A DNA stretch of 64,000 bases from Pseudomonas sp. R5(2019) (GCF_009905435.1 NZ_JAAAMT010000026.1:1-64000); one strand, 5' to 3'; positions 51,887 through 63,472 are shown, counted from the first letter of the stretch. The notes: a model not told the origin generated them from the sequence alone. Numbers and translations are program-made.

Positions 51887-54067
51887 TCAGCTCGCCGGTT
51901 CCTTGATCAGGTGCGCGGCCAGGGTCCGCAACGGGCCGAGCTGACGGCAGATCAGCGCGAGCTGGGTCTGTACCAGCCGCTGGCCTTCGTCGATCTCGTC
52001 GTGCATCTGTTCCAGCGCATTGGCCAGCGCCTCCTCCTCGTCACTGTGGATCGCCACCGGTTGCTTGCTGGCCAGGCTGCTGGCGATTTCGTCGATGCTG
52101 CGCGCCAGGCGCTCGCCGGCACCGTCGAGCAACTGTTCGCGTACCGGTTCCGGCAGCGACGTGTCGCGGTGCGCGCCCAGTCCTGACAGGTAGCTGAGCA
52201 AGGTGTGTGACAGCACCAGGAAGCGGAAGCCCACATCGGCCTCCTTACGGAAGTGGCCGGGCTCCATCAGCATGTTCGACAGTGTGGTGGACAGTGCCGC
52301 ATCGGCGTTGTGGGCGTTGCGCCGGGCGAGGCGATAGGCCAGGTCGTCGCTTTTGCCCTTGGCGTACTGCTGCATGATCTGGCGCAGGTAGGTGCTGTTG
52401 CAGCTCAAGGTGTTGGCCAGCACCTTGTTCAACTTGCGGCCCTGCCAGTCGGGCAGGAACAGGAACACCGCCAGGCCCGCGATCAGGCTGCCGATCAGGG
52501 TATCGAACAGGCGCGGCAGGAACAGCCCGTAACCGTCGCCGATCTGGTTGAAGCAGAACAGTACCATCAAGGTGATCGCGGCGGTGGCCAGGGTGTAGCG
52601 GGTGGTGCGGTTGACGAAGAACACCACCCCGGCGGTCACGGCGAACAACGCCTGGACGGTGGTGTTGGGGAACAGGTCGAACAGTGCCCAGCCCATGGTC
52701 AGGCCGATCACGGTGCCGATAATCCGTTGCACCAGCTTCAGGCGGGTGGCGCCGTAGTTGGGTTGGCAGACAAACAGGGTGGTGAGCATGATCCAGTAGC
52801 CCTGGGTCGGGTGGATCAGGTGCACCATGCCGTAGCCGATCGCCAGCGCCAGCGGCAGGCGCAAGGCGTGGCGAAACAGCAGCGAGGTCGGTGTCAGTTG
52901 CAGCCGCAAGCGGCTCCAGACATCGGCCAGGCTGCGTGGCGAGCGGTCCAGCAGGCTGCTGTCGGACGCATCGGCGAGCGCGTCGGGGTTGCTGGCATCG
53001 CTCAGCAGCCGGTCGAGGGTCCCCAGGTTCGCGGCCAGTGCCCGCAAGGAACGCAGCAAGCCTCTCCAGGCCGGATTGCTCTGGTTGCGCAGGTGTTCGA
53101 GAGAGGCATGCAAGTCATTGAGCGCCTCGCCGACGTTGGCGTCATGGACGAAGGGTTGGCGCAGCTGGATCGACACGGACAACTGCTGGCACAGGCGGCC
53201 TTGCTGGCGCAGCAGGCGCTGGCAGCGGAACAGCACATCACTGTGGTAAAACGCCTCGGCCAGGGCGTTGTAGGGGTAGTGTGAGGAACTGGCGCGTTCG
53301 TGGATGTCCTGGGCCAGAAAGTACAGCTTCAGGTAGCGGCTGACCTTGGCGCCAGGGCGACCGTCGCCGACCCGGTGCAGGATGATTTCCTTGGCGCTGT
53401 TGAGGGCCGCCACCACCCGGCCATTCTGCCGCGCCAGCTCCAGGCGCCGGGCCTCCACATCCAGTTGGCGGATCGGCTCGAACAACATGGCCTTGAGCTT
53501 GAGGTAGCGGCCCAGTTCGCGAAACAGCCGGGCCAGGCTCTGCTGCACCGGCTGGTTGGAGAACATCGCCTGCCAGAGCACCGACAGCAGCCCGTACCAG
53601 GCCGCGCCGGCCACCAGCAGCAGTGGCTCATGCCAGAAATCGGTGACCTGGCCGCCGCGCTGGTCCACACCGATCATGGTGTACACCGACAGGATCAAGG
53701 TGGCCGAGGCAATCGCACCGTAGCGCTCGCCGAGCGCGCCGAGCATGGTCAGGCCGAAACTGGCCAGCGCCAGAGCGCAGACAAAAATGACCGGGTAGGG
53801 GAACAGCAACTCCACCGACAGCGCGGCGACGGTAAAGCACACCAGCGTCACTGCCAGCGCGTTGAGCCGGCCTTGCCAGCTGTCGTCGGTTTCGGCGAGG
53901 GCGCAGGCGATGATGCCCAGGAACAAGGGAATCAGCAGCGTCATCTGGTCCTGGAACCAGCACAGCGCCATGGCGCCGGTCAGGGCGACAAAGACCCGTA
54001 CGCTGTAGCTGAATTTATCCAGCGCCCACAAGCGCCGCAGAGAGTGACGAAACGAGGTCGATGCCAT
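51887..54067 (-). CDS. FUSC/YccS-family membrane transporter
   Basis: A 726-residue inner-membrane protein of the YccS/YhfK (FUSC) family. The start at 54067 gives MASTSFRHSLRRLWALDKFS. Two clusters of about six membrane helices are visible, at residues about 25-150 and about 395-520. A helical soluble region lies between them, and another follows the second cluster (about 530-726). The segment THPTQGYWIMLTTLFVCQPNYGATRLK-like (IHPTQGYWIM ... CQPNYGAT) is the family signature before helix 8. Relatives are proposed aromatic-acid or lipid-related exporters; the substrate here is unknown. It is a single gene. Confidence 0.9.
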   Translation of the reverse strand: MASTSFRHSLRRLWALDKFSYSVRVFVALTGAMALCWFQDQMTLLIPLFLGIIACALAETDDSWQGRLNALAVTLVCFTVAALSVELLFPYPVIFVCALALASFGLTMLGALGERYGAIASATLILSVYTMIGVDQRGGQVTDFWHEPLLLVAGAAWYGLLSVLWQAMFSNQPVQQSLARLFRELGRYLKLKAMLFEPIRQLDVEARRLELARQNGRVVAALNSAKEIILHRVGDGRPGAKVSRYLKLYFLAQDIHERASSSHYPYNALAEAFYHSDVLFRCQRLLRQQGRLCQQLSVSIQLRQPFVHDANVGEALNDLHASLEHLRNQSNPAWRGLLRSLRALAANLGTLDRLLSDASNPDALADASDSSLLDRSPRSLADVWSRLRLQLTPTSLLFRHALRLPLALAIGYGMVHLIHPTQGYWIMLTTLFVCQPNYGATRLKLVQRIIGTVIGLTMGWALFDLFPNTTVQALFAVTAGVVFFVNRTTRYTLATAAITLMVLFCFNQIGDGYGLFLPRLFDTLIGSLIAGLAVFLFLPDWQGRKLNKVLANTLSCNSTYLRQIMQQYAKGKSDDLAYRLARRNAHNADAALSTTLSNMLMEPGHFRKEADVGFRFLVLSHTLLSYLSGLGAHRDTSLPEPVREQLLDGAGERLARSIDEIASSLASKQPVAIHSDEEEALANALEQMHDEIDEGQRLVQTQLALICRQLGPLRTLAAHLIKEPAS

Positions 54068-54131
54068 GAAAGGGTGCAGGCCTGCTGGGCGATGGGTCGA
54101 ATTTAGCGGGTTATGGTGGCCGCGCCAAGGC

Positions 54132-54220
54132 TGTAGGAGCCGAGCTCGCTCGCGATGAACGATGACGCGCAATCCCTGAAAAACCGCGGCGTCCTTATCG
54201 CGGGCAAGCCCGGCTCCTAC
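54132..54220. repeat. REP palindrome between the FUSC gene and yhiN
   Basis: tgtaggagccgagctcgctc (left) and cgggcaagcccggctcctac (right) form an imperfect inverted pair. The element lies between the 5' region of the FUSC gene and the 3' end of yhiN. Confidence 0.8.
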
Positions 54221-54253
54221 AAAAGCCCAGCAAATTCTGTACCCAACAGCGGC

Positions 54254-55431
54254 TTAGACGAACTGCGCCGCCGCGTGCCCCGATGCCCAGGCCCACTGGA
54301 AGTTGAAGCCGCCCAGATGGCCGCTGACATCCAGCACCTCACCGACGAAATACAGCCCCGGGCTTTTCAGCGATTCCATGGTCTTGGATGACACTTCGCG
54401 AGTGTCGACGCCGCCCAGGGTCACTTCCGCGGTGCGGTAGCCTTCGGTGCCGGCCGGGATGAGCTGCCAGCGCGACAGCTTGTCGGCCACCTCGGCCAGT
54501 TCTGCCGGGGTGTATTGCTTCATCGGTTTGGAAACGAACCACTGCTCGGCCAGCAAGGTCGCCATCTTCTTGGTGAACAACTCGCCCAGCAGGGTTTTCA
54601 GCTCGCTGTTGGGGCGCTCGGCCTGTTGCTGTTGCAGCCAGGCGAGGGCGTCATGGTCGGGCAAGAGGTTGATCTCGACCGTGTCACCCGCTTCCCAGAA
54701 CGAGGAAATCTGCAGGATCGCCGGCCCGCTCAGGCCGCGATGGGTGAACAGGATGTTCTCGCGAAAGCTCTGGTCGTTGCAGCTGACCAGGGCATCGGCG
54801 GACGTCCCGGACAGCTCGGTGCACAGGGCCTTGAGCTGGTCGGTGATGGTAAAGGGCACCAGCCCCGCGCGGGTCGGCAACACGCTGTGGCCAAACTGGC
54901 GGGCGATCTGGTAACCGAAGCCGGTGGCGCCCAGGGTCGGGATCGACAGGCCGCCGGTGGCGATCACCAGCGAGCTGCATTGCAGTTGGCCAGCGCTGGT
55001 CTGCAACAGGTAACCCTGCTCCAGTTTCTCGATGTGTTGCACCGAGGTGTCCATGCGCAGATCGACGTCGGCCTGCTCGCACTCGCTGAGCAGCATGCCG
55101 AGGATGTCGCTGGACTTGTTGTCGCAGAACAGCTGGCCGAGCTTCTTCTCGTGGTACGGCACGCCGTGCTTGCCGACCCTCTCGATAAAATCCCACTGGG
55201 TGTAGCGCGCCAGTGCCGATTTGCAGAAATGCGGGTTTTGCGAGAGGAAATTGCCAGGCTCGGTGTACATATTGGTGAAATTGCAGCGTCCACCACCGGA
55301 CATCAGGATCTTCTTGCCGGGCTTGTTCGCGTGGTCGATCAGCATCACCCGACGGCCGCGGTTGGCGGCCGTGAACGCGCACAGCAGGCCGGCCGCGCCG
55401 GCGCCAATGATGATTACGTCGGTGGAGCGCA

Positions 55432-55432
<1 letters not shown>
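54254..55432 (-). CDS. yhiN: HI0933/YhiN-type flavoprotein
   Basis: A 392-residue NAD(P)/FAD-dependent oxidoreductase of the HI0933 family. The FAD motif is IIIGAGAAGLLCAFTAANRGRR at the N-terminus. The family box GKKILMSGGGRCNFTN follows at about residue 40, and the C-terminal FAD contact is YFVGEVLDVSGHLGGFNFQWAWASGH. Its substrate is unknown; E. coli YhiN has no firm role. The start shares one base with the dbpA stop (TGATG at 55432), so the two are translationally coupled. Confidence 0.94.
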
Positions 55433-56817
<1,385 letters not shown>

Positions 56818-56950
56818 GAGGCGGGCCTGCAAAACAAAATGTCGCGCAGTGTACCAGCCTCATGGCCATTCGCCCTAAGCCTCGATCTCCGGTTCCGGAC
56901 GAGAAGCACGCCTTCCGTCTGTCGAGCCGCCCAGCAGCGTCAGCTGGAAC

Positions 56951-57039
56951 TGTAGGAGTACGGCTTGCCGGCGATGATGGCCGCGCGGTCTGGCTGATTT
57001 ACCGCGTCGAAGCTATCGCAAGCAAGCTTGGCTCCTGCA
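56951..57039. repeat. REP palindrome between dbpA and the tldE-like gene
   Basis: tgtaggagtacggcttgccg (left) and agcaagcttggctcctgca (right) form an imperfect inverted pair of the 'gcttgcc' REP family. It lies just beyond the 3' end of the tldE-like gene. Confidence 0.8.
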
Positions 57040-57055
57040 GAGAGTGAGGCAGATG

Positions 57056-58393
57056 TCAGAGGGTCAAGGTCAACCGACTCAGCAACGCCCCCGGCAGATG
57101 AGTCGAGGATGTCTGGCGCTCGCCATAGGTGCTGGTCGACAAAATCAACTCGCGCTCCACGGTCAGGGCTTCCAGCTGCGTGCCCAGCAAACTGTAGACG
57201 CTGTCGTCGAAACGCATGGTATTGACCGGGGCGTTGATCTCGCCGTCTTCGACCCAGAACGTCGCAAAGCGGGTCATTCCGGTCATGCGCGCGGCGGGTT
57301 GGTCCGAGTAGTTCAGGTACCACAGGTTGCTGATGTACAAGCCGGTGCCCAGGCGTTGCAGCACCTGCGCCAAGGGCAGGTCGCCGCCGGCCATGCTCAG
57401 GGCGCTGGGTGATTCATAGGCGTCGGCGCCGTTGCCCGCCCGTTGATACTCGGCGGCGCTGCGCGAGCTGACCAGTCGATCCCGGGCCTTGCCGGCGTCG
57501 ATCAGGGTCAGGTCGGCGCGCACGAATCCTTCGCTGGAGAAGGCCGGGCTCAGGGAGCCCGTCACCTGTTCGGCCATGCTCACCTGCGGGCTCAGCGCGT
57601 TGTCGCCCGCATAGAGGCGCTGCAGCGGGCTGCTCTTGGTGGCGATGGACTGCGCCGAGAAGCCGCCCCAGCCGAGCATGCCGATGATCTCATCCAGCGC
57701 CGCTGGCGCCAGGTAGGCGCGGTAGTGCCCCGGTTCCAGGGCCTTGAGCGGGCGGCCGAGGAAGGCCAGTTGCTCATGGGTTTGCAGCAGGCGCTGCTCA
57801 AAGCGCGCGTCATCCCACTCAAGGCCGGCGTAGTTGGCCTTGATCGCCTGGCCGTTGGCATGGAACAGGCTCCAGTCCAGGTTGAAGCTGTTGGCCTGAT
57901 GCCAGCCGAAGGCCCCGCAAGAGCTGGCAAAACCACGACTGACCGGGCCGGCGGCGTAAATACCGACCAGATCCGTGTCGCCGGCTATGGCGGCGATGCG
58001 CTCGACCACCGCCGCGCTCTCGGGTAATGGATGATCTTGTACGGTACTGCGCTGCCAGGGCTCGGTATTGAGCTGCAGATAAGGGTCGGCCGGTACCAGC
58101 GGCAGGATCTCGCGCAGTTGCGCCAGCGCGTCCACAAGGCGTTGTTGATCGACCTGCGGTTCGCCGCTCAAGGTCAGCTGCAGGTCAGCCTGGCGACCAT
58201 CATTGATCAGCTTGAGCACCGCCACGGCCTGGCAGACCTGACCGGCCTGACGCACGCGGGCGTGGTTGAAGCGAATGAAGGTCGAGTCTTCGGCGTTGTA
58301 GCTGAAGGTGAATTGCTCAGGCGCGCGAATGGCGATGCGCAGCCCGTCCACCAGCGCCTGAAAGGTTTCGATGCGATTGACCGGATGGCTCAT
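57056..58393 (-). CDS. TldE/PmbA-like protein
   Basis: A 445-residue protein of the TldD/PmbA superfamily, TldE-like because it has no HExxxH zinc motif. TldD/TldE heterodimers are known to degrade unfolded peptides and to mature peptide products such as microcin B17. Typical segments: FSYNAEDSTFIRFNHARVRQ, GIYAAGPVSRGFASSCGAFG, and the C-terminal GLYISNLWYLNYSDQPAARM with FATFWVEDGE. Its start shares one base with the tldD-like stop (58393), so the pair is made together. They are probably a second set beside a housekeeping tldD/pmbA elsewhere. Confidence 0.87.
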   Translation of the reverse strand: MSHPVNRIETFQALVDGLRIAIRAPEQFTFSYNAEDSTFIRFNHARVRQAGQVCQAVAVLKLINDGRQADLQLTLSGEPQVDQQRLVDALAQLREILPLVPADPYLQLNTEPWQRSTVQDHPLPESAAVVERIAAIAGDTDLVGIYAAGPVSRGFASSCGAFGWHQANSFNLDWSLFHANGQAIKANYAGLEWDDARFEQRLLQTHEQLAFLGRPLKALEPGHYRAYLAPAALDEIIGMLGWGGFSAQSIATKSSPLQRLYAGDNALSPQVSMAEQVTGSLSPAFSSEGFVRADLTLIDAGKARDRLVSSRSAAEYQRAGNGADAYESPSALSMAGGDLPLAQVLQRLGTGLYISNLWYLNYSDQPAARMTGMTRFATFWVEDGEINAPVNTMRFDDSVYSLLGTQLEALTVERELILSTSTYGERQTSSTHLPGALLSRLTLTL

Positions 58394-59835
58394 CAGTCTT
58401 CTCCCCCGAAGACATCAATCTGGCTGAAGACACAGGCCGGCGAAGCATGGCCGACGCGAATGACCTGGTTCGGCTCGCCCTTGCCGCAGTTCGGCGTGCC
58501 GAGCACGGCCACGGTCGAGGCATCACCGACGGCGCTGAGGTTGCGCCAGAACTGCGCCGAGATGCCCCGGTAGTTGGGGTTCTTGACCACGCCCTTGAGC
58601 TCGCCGTTTTCGATCAGCTGGCCCCATTCACAGCCGAACTGGAATTTGTTGCGGGCATCATCGATGGACCATGAACGATTGGTCGACATCAGAACGCCGC
58701 GCTCGATGCCGCCGATCAGCTCGCTCAGGTGGCTGCTGCCCGGCTCGATATTGAGGTTGGCCATACGGTCGATCGGGGCGCGGTTCCAGCCGCAGGCGCG
58801 GCTGTTGGCGACCCCGGCCAGGCCGGCGCGAAACTGCGACAGCGCGCCGCCGAGCGGGCGCTCCAGCAGGCCGTTGCGGATCAGGAACTGCTTGCTGGCG
58901 GGCGTGCCGTCATCGTCGTGACCGTAGCTGGCCAGTTCTTCAGGGATGTCCGGGTCGAAGGTGACGTTCAGCAGCGCCGAGCCATATTGCAGGTGGCCGA
59001 AGTCTTCGGCTTTGACAAAGCTGGTGCCGGCGTAATTGCGCTCATCGCCGAGGATGCGGTCCAGTTCCAGCGGGTGACCGATGGACTCGTGAATCTGCAG
59101 CATCATCTGGTCCGGCATCAGCAGCAGGTCGCGCGGGCCTTCGGGAGTATTCGGGGCCAGCAGCAGTTGCAGCGCCTGGTCGGCCACCTTGGCCCCGGCA
59201 CCGATGATGCCGCACTGGCTGAGCACTTCATCGCCGCCTTGCTGGCCAAAGTTGTCGCGGCCAAGGCTGCGGGTCTGGCTGTCCTGCCCGTCGTAGGCGG
59301 TGACGCTCATGCCCGGGTAGACAAAGCGCTGGGCCTGGCGGATTTCGGCGCCGGCGCTGTTCAGGTAAATCTGTTCGACCGTGCTGGTGCCCAGGCTGAC
59401 CTGCCAGTTCACCAGGCGCTCGTCACTGGGAACGCTGGCCGATTCGCTGGCGAGCAAGGCATAGCAGTCGCTCAGTGTGGGAAACGGCCGCTCCAGATTG
59501 GGCGAAAAGTAATCGGCCCGGGCCGTGGGCACCGGCTGCTCGCGCAGGTCGAGCAAGGCGTGGGCGGCAATCCGCCGGGCCTGGTCTTCAGCCTGCTGCA
59601 GGGCGTGTTGCAGGCCACGCAAGGACAGGTCACCGGTGGCAGCGTAGGTTTCCACGCCAGCCACCCGCACGGTCAGCATCGCGCCTTCGTCGCGGCTCAG
59701 GCTGGGCGGTTCGGCGACGTTCTTGCGCACCGACAGGTGCTGGCTGGTCTGGCGAACATAGCGAAGGGAGAAGAATTCGGCGCGGCTCTGCAGGGCGGCG
59801 AAGCGCTGCTTGAGCTGAGCGTGAAAATCGAACAT
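58393..59835 (-). CDS. TldD-like metalloprotease subunit
   Basis: A 480-residue TldD-family protein. The zinc motif is intact: HESIGHPLELDR (His-Glu-x-x-x-His). The third ligand Cys is in GTPNCGKGEPNQ. FQFGCEWGQLIENGELKGVV also matches the family. The ATG at 59835 gives MFDFHAQLKQRFAALQSRAE; a TTG six bases earlier is less likely. It is co-translated with the tldE-like gene. No ribosomally made peptide precursor gene is seen beside the pair, so its peptide substrates are unknown. Confidence 0.9.
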   Translation of the reverse strand: MFDFHAQLKQRFAALQSRAEFFSLRYVRQTSQHLSVRKNVAEPPSLSRDEGAMLTVRVAGVETYAATGDLSLRGLQHALQQAEDQARRIAAHALLDLREQPVPTARADYFSPNLERPFPTLSDCYALLASESASVPSDERLVNWQVSLGTSTVEQIYLNSAGAEIRQAQRFVYPGMSVTAYDGQDSQTRSLGRDNFGQQGGDEVLSQCGIIGAGAKVADQALQLLLAPNTPEGPRDLLLMPDQMMLQIHESIGHPLELDRILGDERNYAGTSFVKAEDFGHLQYGSALLNVTFDPDIPEELASYGHDDDGTPASKQFLIRNGLLERPLGGALSQFRAGLAGVANSRACGWNRAPIDRMANLNIEPGSSHLSELIGGIERGVLMSTNRSWSIDDARNKFQFGCEWGQLIENGELKGVVKNPNYRGISAQFWRNLSAVGDASTVAVLGTPNCGKGEPNQVIRVGHASPACVFSQIDVFGGED

Positions 59836-59934
59836 GAGCAAAGCCTCGCGGCTGGCGGGAGAGGCTGTAGCTTAGGCGTGTGGGGCGGGGAGGGGCAACC
59901 GGGCTTTGAGTCGGTGTTGCCGACCGGGGCCATG

Positions 59935-60023
59935 TGTGGGAGCGGATTTATCCGCGAATGGTTACGCCGCGGTGTACCTGATACACCGCAGCGCGACTAT
60001 TCGCGGATAAATCCGCTCCCACA
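59935..60023. repeat. REP palindrome pair, 'gcggataaatccgc' family
   Basis: The arms 59936-59959 and 59999-60022 are exact 24-base inverted copies around a 39-base spacer that itself contains gcggtgta / tacaccgc. They are identical in the arms to those at 5423-5509 and 27736-27822. The element lies between the tldD-like gene start and the betA stop. Confidence 0.92.
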
Positions 60024-60053
60024 ATGTGGGCTGTAAGCAGCCCCAGAAAGCAA

Positions 60054-61751
60054 TCAGGCCTGCGCGACTTCCCGCAGTGCCTTGCCTTTGACCGGCGCGC
60101 CATTGGCGACGTAGTACTTGGCAGTGCTGCGCGGCAGCGGCTGGCGACCACGGATCTTGTCGGCGATTTTCTCGGCCATCATGATCGTCGGCGCGTTCAG
60201 GTTGCCGGTGGTGATGATCGGCATGATCGAGGCATCAACCACGCGCAGGCCCTGCATGCCATGCACACGACCCTGGTTGTCGACCACGGCCATCTCGTCG
60301 GTGCCCATCTTGCACGAGCAGGACGGGTGGAACGCGGTTTCGGCGTGTTCGCGGATGAACGTGTCCAGCTGCTCATCGGTTTGCACGTCCACACCAGGGC
60401 TGATTTCGTGGCCACGGTAAGCGTCCAGCGCCGGCTGGGCCATGATCTCGCGGGTCAGGCGGATGCCGTCGCGGAATTCCTGCCAGTCCTGTTCGGTCGC
60501 CATGTAGTTGAACAGGATGCTCGGGTGCTGGCGCGGGTCCTTGGACTTGAGCTGGATGCGCCCGCGGCTCGGCGAGCGCATGGAGCCCATGTGCGCCTGG
60601 AAGCCGTGTTCCTTGACGCCGTTACTGCCGTTGTAATTGATCGCAACGGGCAGGAAGTGGTACTGGATATTCGGCCATTCGAACTCTGGGCGGCTGCGGA
60701 TAAAGCCGCCGGCTTCGAACTGGTTGCTGGCGCCGATACCGCTGCCATTGAACATCCACTCGGCACCGATGGCCGGCTGGTTCCACCACAGCAGGGACGG
60801 GTACAGCGAAACCGGCTTGGTGCAGGCGTATTGCAGGTACAGCTCCAGGTGGTCCTGCAGGTTCTCACCTACGCCCGGCAGGTCATGGACCACCGGAATG
60901 TCCAGGCTTTCAAGCAACTTGGCCGGGCCGACGCCGGAGCGTTGCAGGATTTGCGGCGAGGCGATGGCGCCACTGCACAGCAGCACTTCCTTGCGGGCAC
61001 GAGCCTCGACGGGCTCTTGCGCGTCGCCCAGCAGGTAACGCACGCCCACGGCACGCTTGCCTTCGAAGAGAATCTTGTCGGTCAGCGCGTGGGTGATGAT
61101 GGTCAGGGTCGAACGCTTTTTCGCCTGGTCCAGGTAACCGCGCGCGGTGCTGGCACGACGGCCTTTGGGCGTGACGGTACGGTCCATCGGGCCGAAGCCT
61201 TCCTGCTGGTAACCGTTCAGGTCTTCGGTACGCGGGTAACCGGCTTGCACGCCGGCTTCGACCATGGCGTGGAACAGTGGGTTGTTGCCGGCTTTGGGTG
61301 TCGTCACGCTGACCGGGCCTTCGCCACCGTGGTAGTCGTTCGGGCCGATGTCACGGGTTTCCGCCTTGCGGAAATACGGCAGGCAGTCCAGATAGGACCA
61401 GTCTTCCAGCCCCGGCAGTTTCGCCCAGCCGTCGTAATCCATGGCGTTGCCGCGGATGTAGCACATGCCGTTGATCAGCGAGGAGCCGCCCAGGCCCTTG
61501 CCACGGCCGCATTCCATCCGGCGGTTATCCATGTGTGGCTCTGGGTCGGTCTCGTACGCCCAGTTGTAGCGGCGGCCTTGCAGCGGGAACGCCAGCGCGG
61601 CGGGCATCTGGGTACGGAAGTCCATGCGGTAGTCAGGGCCGCCGGCTTCGAGCAGCAGAACGGTGACGCCTTCGTCTTCGGTCAGACGGGTCGCCAGGGT
61701 GTTACCGGCAGACCCGGCACCAATAATGATGTAGTCGAATTCTTGGGACAT
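60054..61751 (-). CDS. betA: Choline dehydrogenase
   Basis: A 565-residue GMC-family flavoprotein oxidising choline to betaine aldehyde at the membrane. The start at 61751 gives MSQEFDYIIIGAGSAGNTLA, the FAD motif. Other GMC signatures are GRGKGLGGSSLINGMCYIRG and SGAIASPQILQRSGVGP. The C-terminal active site is FHPSCSCKMGTDEMAVVD with the catalytic His, then NLNAPTIMMAEKIAD. It is the distal gene of betI-betB-betA on the minus strand. Glycine betaine made here is an osmoprotectant and carbon source. Confidence 0.96.
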   Translation of the reverse strand: MSQEFDYIIIGAGSAGNTLATRLTEDEGVTVLLLEAGGPDYRMDFRTQMPAALAFPLQGRRYNWAYETDPEPHMDNRRMECGRGKGLGGSSLINGMCYIRGNAMDYDGWAKLPGLEDWSYLDCLPYFRKAETRDIGPNDYHGGEGPVSVTTPKAGNNPLFHAMVEAGVQAGYPRTEDLNGYQQEGFGPMDRTVTPKGRRASTARGYLDQAKKRSTLTIITHALTDKILFEGKRAVGVRYLLGDAQEPVEARARKEVLLCSGAIASPQILQRSGVGPAKLLESLDIPVVHDLPGVGENLQDHLELYLQYACTKPVSLYPSLLWWNQPAIGAEWMFNGSGIGASNQFEAGGFIRSRPEFEWPNIQYHFLPVAINYNGSNGVKEHGFQAHMGSMRSPSRGRIQLKSKDPRQHPSILFNYMATEQDWQEFRDGIRLTREIMAQPALDAYRGHEISPGVDVQTDEQLDTFIREHAETAFHPSCSCKMGTDEMAVVDNQGRVHGMQGLRVVDASIMPIITTGNLNAPTIMMAEKIADKIRGRQPLPRSTAKYYVANGAPVKGKALREVAQA

Positions 61752-61807
61752 TGAATGCACCCTCTTTGAAGTTGGTCAGGTCGGGCCATGGCGAGTGCTG
61801 CGCACTC

Positions 61808-61900
61808 GATCGCGGGCGAGCCCTGCTCCTACAGGTTTGGCGCCGTGCGCAAAATCTGCGGCAACCCCCAGATCCTGTAGGAGCATGGCTTGCCCGCGAT
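61808..61900. repeat. REP palindrome between betB and betA
   Basis: atcgcgggcgagccctgctc (left, from 61809) and gagcatggcttgcccgcgat (right, to 61900) are inverted partners with mismatches. They sit in the 181-base gap between betB and betA and would fold in a betB-betA transcript. Confidence 0.85.
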
Positions 61901-61932
61901 AATGGCCTCGCAGGCAACACATAGCTGGCGTC

Positions 61933-63405
61933 TTAGAACACCGAGGCGTAATCGCCCAGCTCGACCTGTACCGATTTGATGCGGGTGAAGTTGTTCAGCG
62001 AGCTGATGCCGTTCTCACGGCCAACACCCGACTGCTTGTAGCCGCCAACCGGCATCTTGGCGTCGGACTCGCCCCAGGCGTTGATCCAGCAGATACCGGC
62101 TTCCAGTTGATGAATCACGCGGTGGGCGCGGTTCAGGTCCTTGGTGACGATACCGGCGGCCAGGCCGAATTCGGTGTCGTTGGCGCGACGGATGACTTCT
62201 TCTTCGGTTTCGTAGCTGAGGATGCTCATCACCGGGCCGAAGATCTCTTCACGGACGATGGTCATGTCATCGGTGCAGTCGGTGAAGATGGTCGGTGCCA
62301 CGAAGGCGCCCTTGGCGAATTCGCCGTCGGTCAGGCGTTCGCCGCCGCACAGGACGCGTGCGCCTTCTTCCTTGCCCTTGGCGATGTAGCCGAGCACGTT
62401 TTCCATGTGGGCGAAGCTGACCAGCGGGCCGAAGTTGGTGTTTTCGTCTTGCGGGTTGCCGACCCGAATGCGTGCAACACGCTCCACCAGCTTGGCTTCC
62501 AGCGCCGCTTTCAGATGGCCAGGGACGAACACGCGAGTGCCGTTGGTGCAGACCTGGCCGGAGCTGTAGAAGTTGGCCATCATGGCGATGTCGGCGGCTT
62601 TATCCAGGTCTGCGTCGTCGCAAATGATCAGCGGCGACTTGCCGCCCAGTTCCATGGTCACTTCCTTGAGCGAGGAGCTCGAGGCGCTGGCCATGACCTT
62701 CTTGCCGGTGTCGGTGCCGCCGGTGAAGGAGATTTTTTCGATGCGCGGGTGCTCGGTCAGCCAGCCGCCGACTTCGCGACCGCTGCCGGTCAGCACGTTG
62801 AAGACACCGTCCGGCAGGCCGGCTTCGGTGTAGATCTCGGCCAGTTTCAGAGTGGTCAGCGAGGTGACTTCACTTGGCTTGAAGATCATCGCGTTGCCAG
62901 CGGCCAGGGCCGGGGCGGATTTCCACAGGGCGATCTGGATCGGGTAGTTCCAGGCGCCGATACCGACGGTCACGCCCAGCGGCTCGCGGCGGGTGTAGAC
63001 GAAGGAGGTGTCGCGCAACGGGATCTGCTCGCCTTCGATGGCGGGCACCAGGCCTGCATAGTATTCCAGCACGTCGGCACCGGTGACGATGTCGACATAG
63101 CGGGTTTCGGAGTACGACTTGCCGGTGTCCAGGGTTTCCAGCGCGGCCAGTTCATCATTGCGCTCGCGCAGGATGTCGACGGCACGGCGCAGGATGCGCG
63201 AACGCTGCATGGCGGTCATGGCGGCCCAGACTTTCTGGCCCTTTTCGGCGCTGGCTACGGCGCGGTCAACGTCGTCCTTGCCGGCGCGTTGCACCCGTGC
63301 GAGGACTTCGCCGTTGGCCGGGTTGATGGCTTCGAACGTAGTGCCGGTGCTGGCGTCCACGTATCCACCGTCAATGTAGAGTTTTTGCGTTTCGAAACGG
63401 GCCAT
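61933..63405 (-). CDS. betB: Betaine aldehyde dehydrogenase
   Basis: A 490-residue NAD(P)-dependent aldehyde dehydrogenase producing glycine betaine. The start at 63405 gives MARFETQKLYIDGGYVDAST, a BetB N-terminus. The catalytic Cys is in FYSSGQVCTNGTRVFVP and the Glu in VTMELGGKSPLI. The cofactor region is IFKPSEVTSLTTLKLAEI and FTGGTDTGKKVM. The length is standard for BetB. It lies 67 bases after betI and before betA, the usual betIBA order. Confidence 0.97.
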   Translation of the reverse strand: MARFETQKLYIDGGYVDASTGTTFEAINPANGEVLARVQRAGKDDVDRAVASAEKGQKVWAAMTAMQRSRILRRAVDILRERNDELAALETLDTGKSYSETRYVDIVTGADVLEYYAGLVPAIEGEQIPLRDTSFVYTRREPLGVTVGIGAWNYPIQIALWKSAPALAAGNAMIFKPSEVTSLTTLKLAEIYTEAGLPDGVFNVLTGSGREVGGWLTEHPRIEKISFTGGTDTGKKVMASASSSSLKEVTMELGGKSPLIICDDADLDKAADIAMMANFYSSGQVCTNGTRVFVPGHLKAALEAKLVERVARIRVGNPQDENTNFGPLVSFAHMENVLGYIAKGKEEGARVLCGGERLTDGEFAKGAFVAPTIFTDCTDDMTIVREEIFGPVMSILSYETEEEVIRRANDTEFGLAAGIVTKDLNRAHRVIHQLEAGICWINAWGESDAKMPVGGYKQSGVGRENGISSLNNFTRIKSVQVELGDYASVF

Positions 63406-63472
63406 AGTGTCCTCGCAAGTGCATTGTGTGGGGCATTCGCCGCCGCATCGATGCCCAGGAAAGTCCTGCGGC

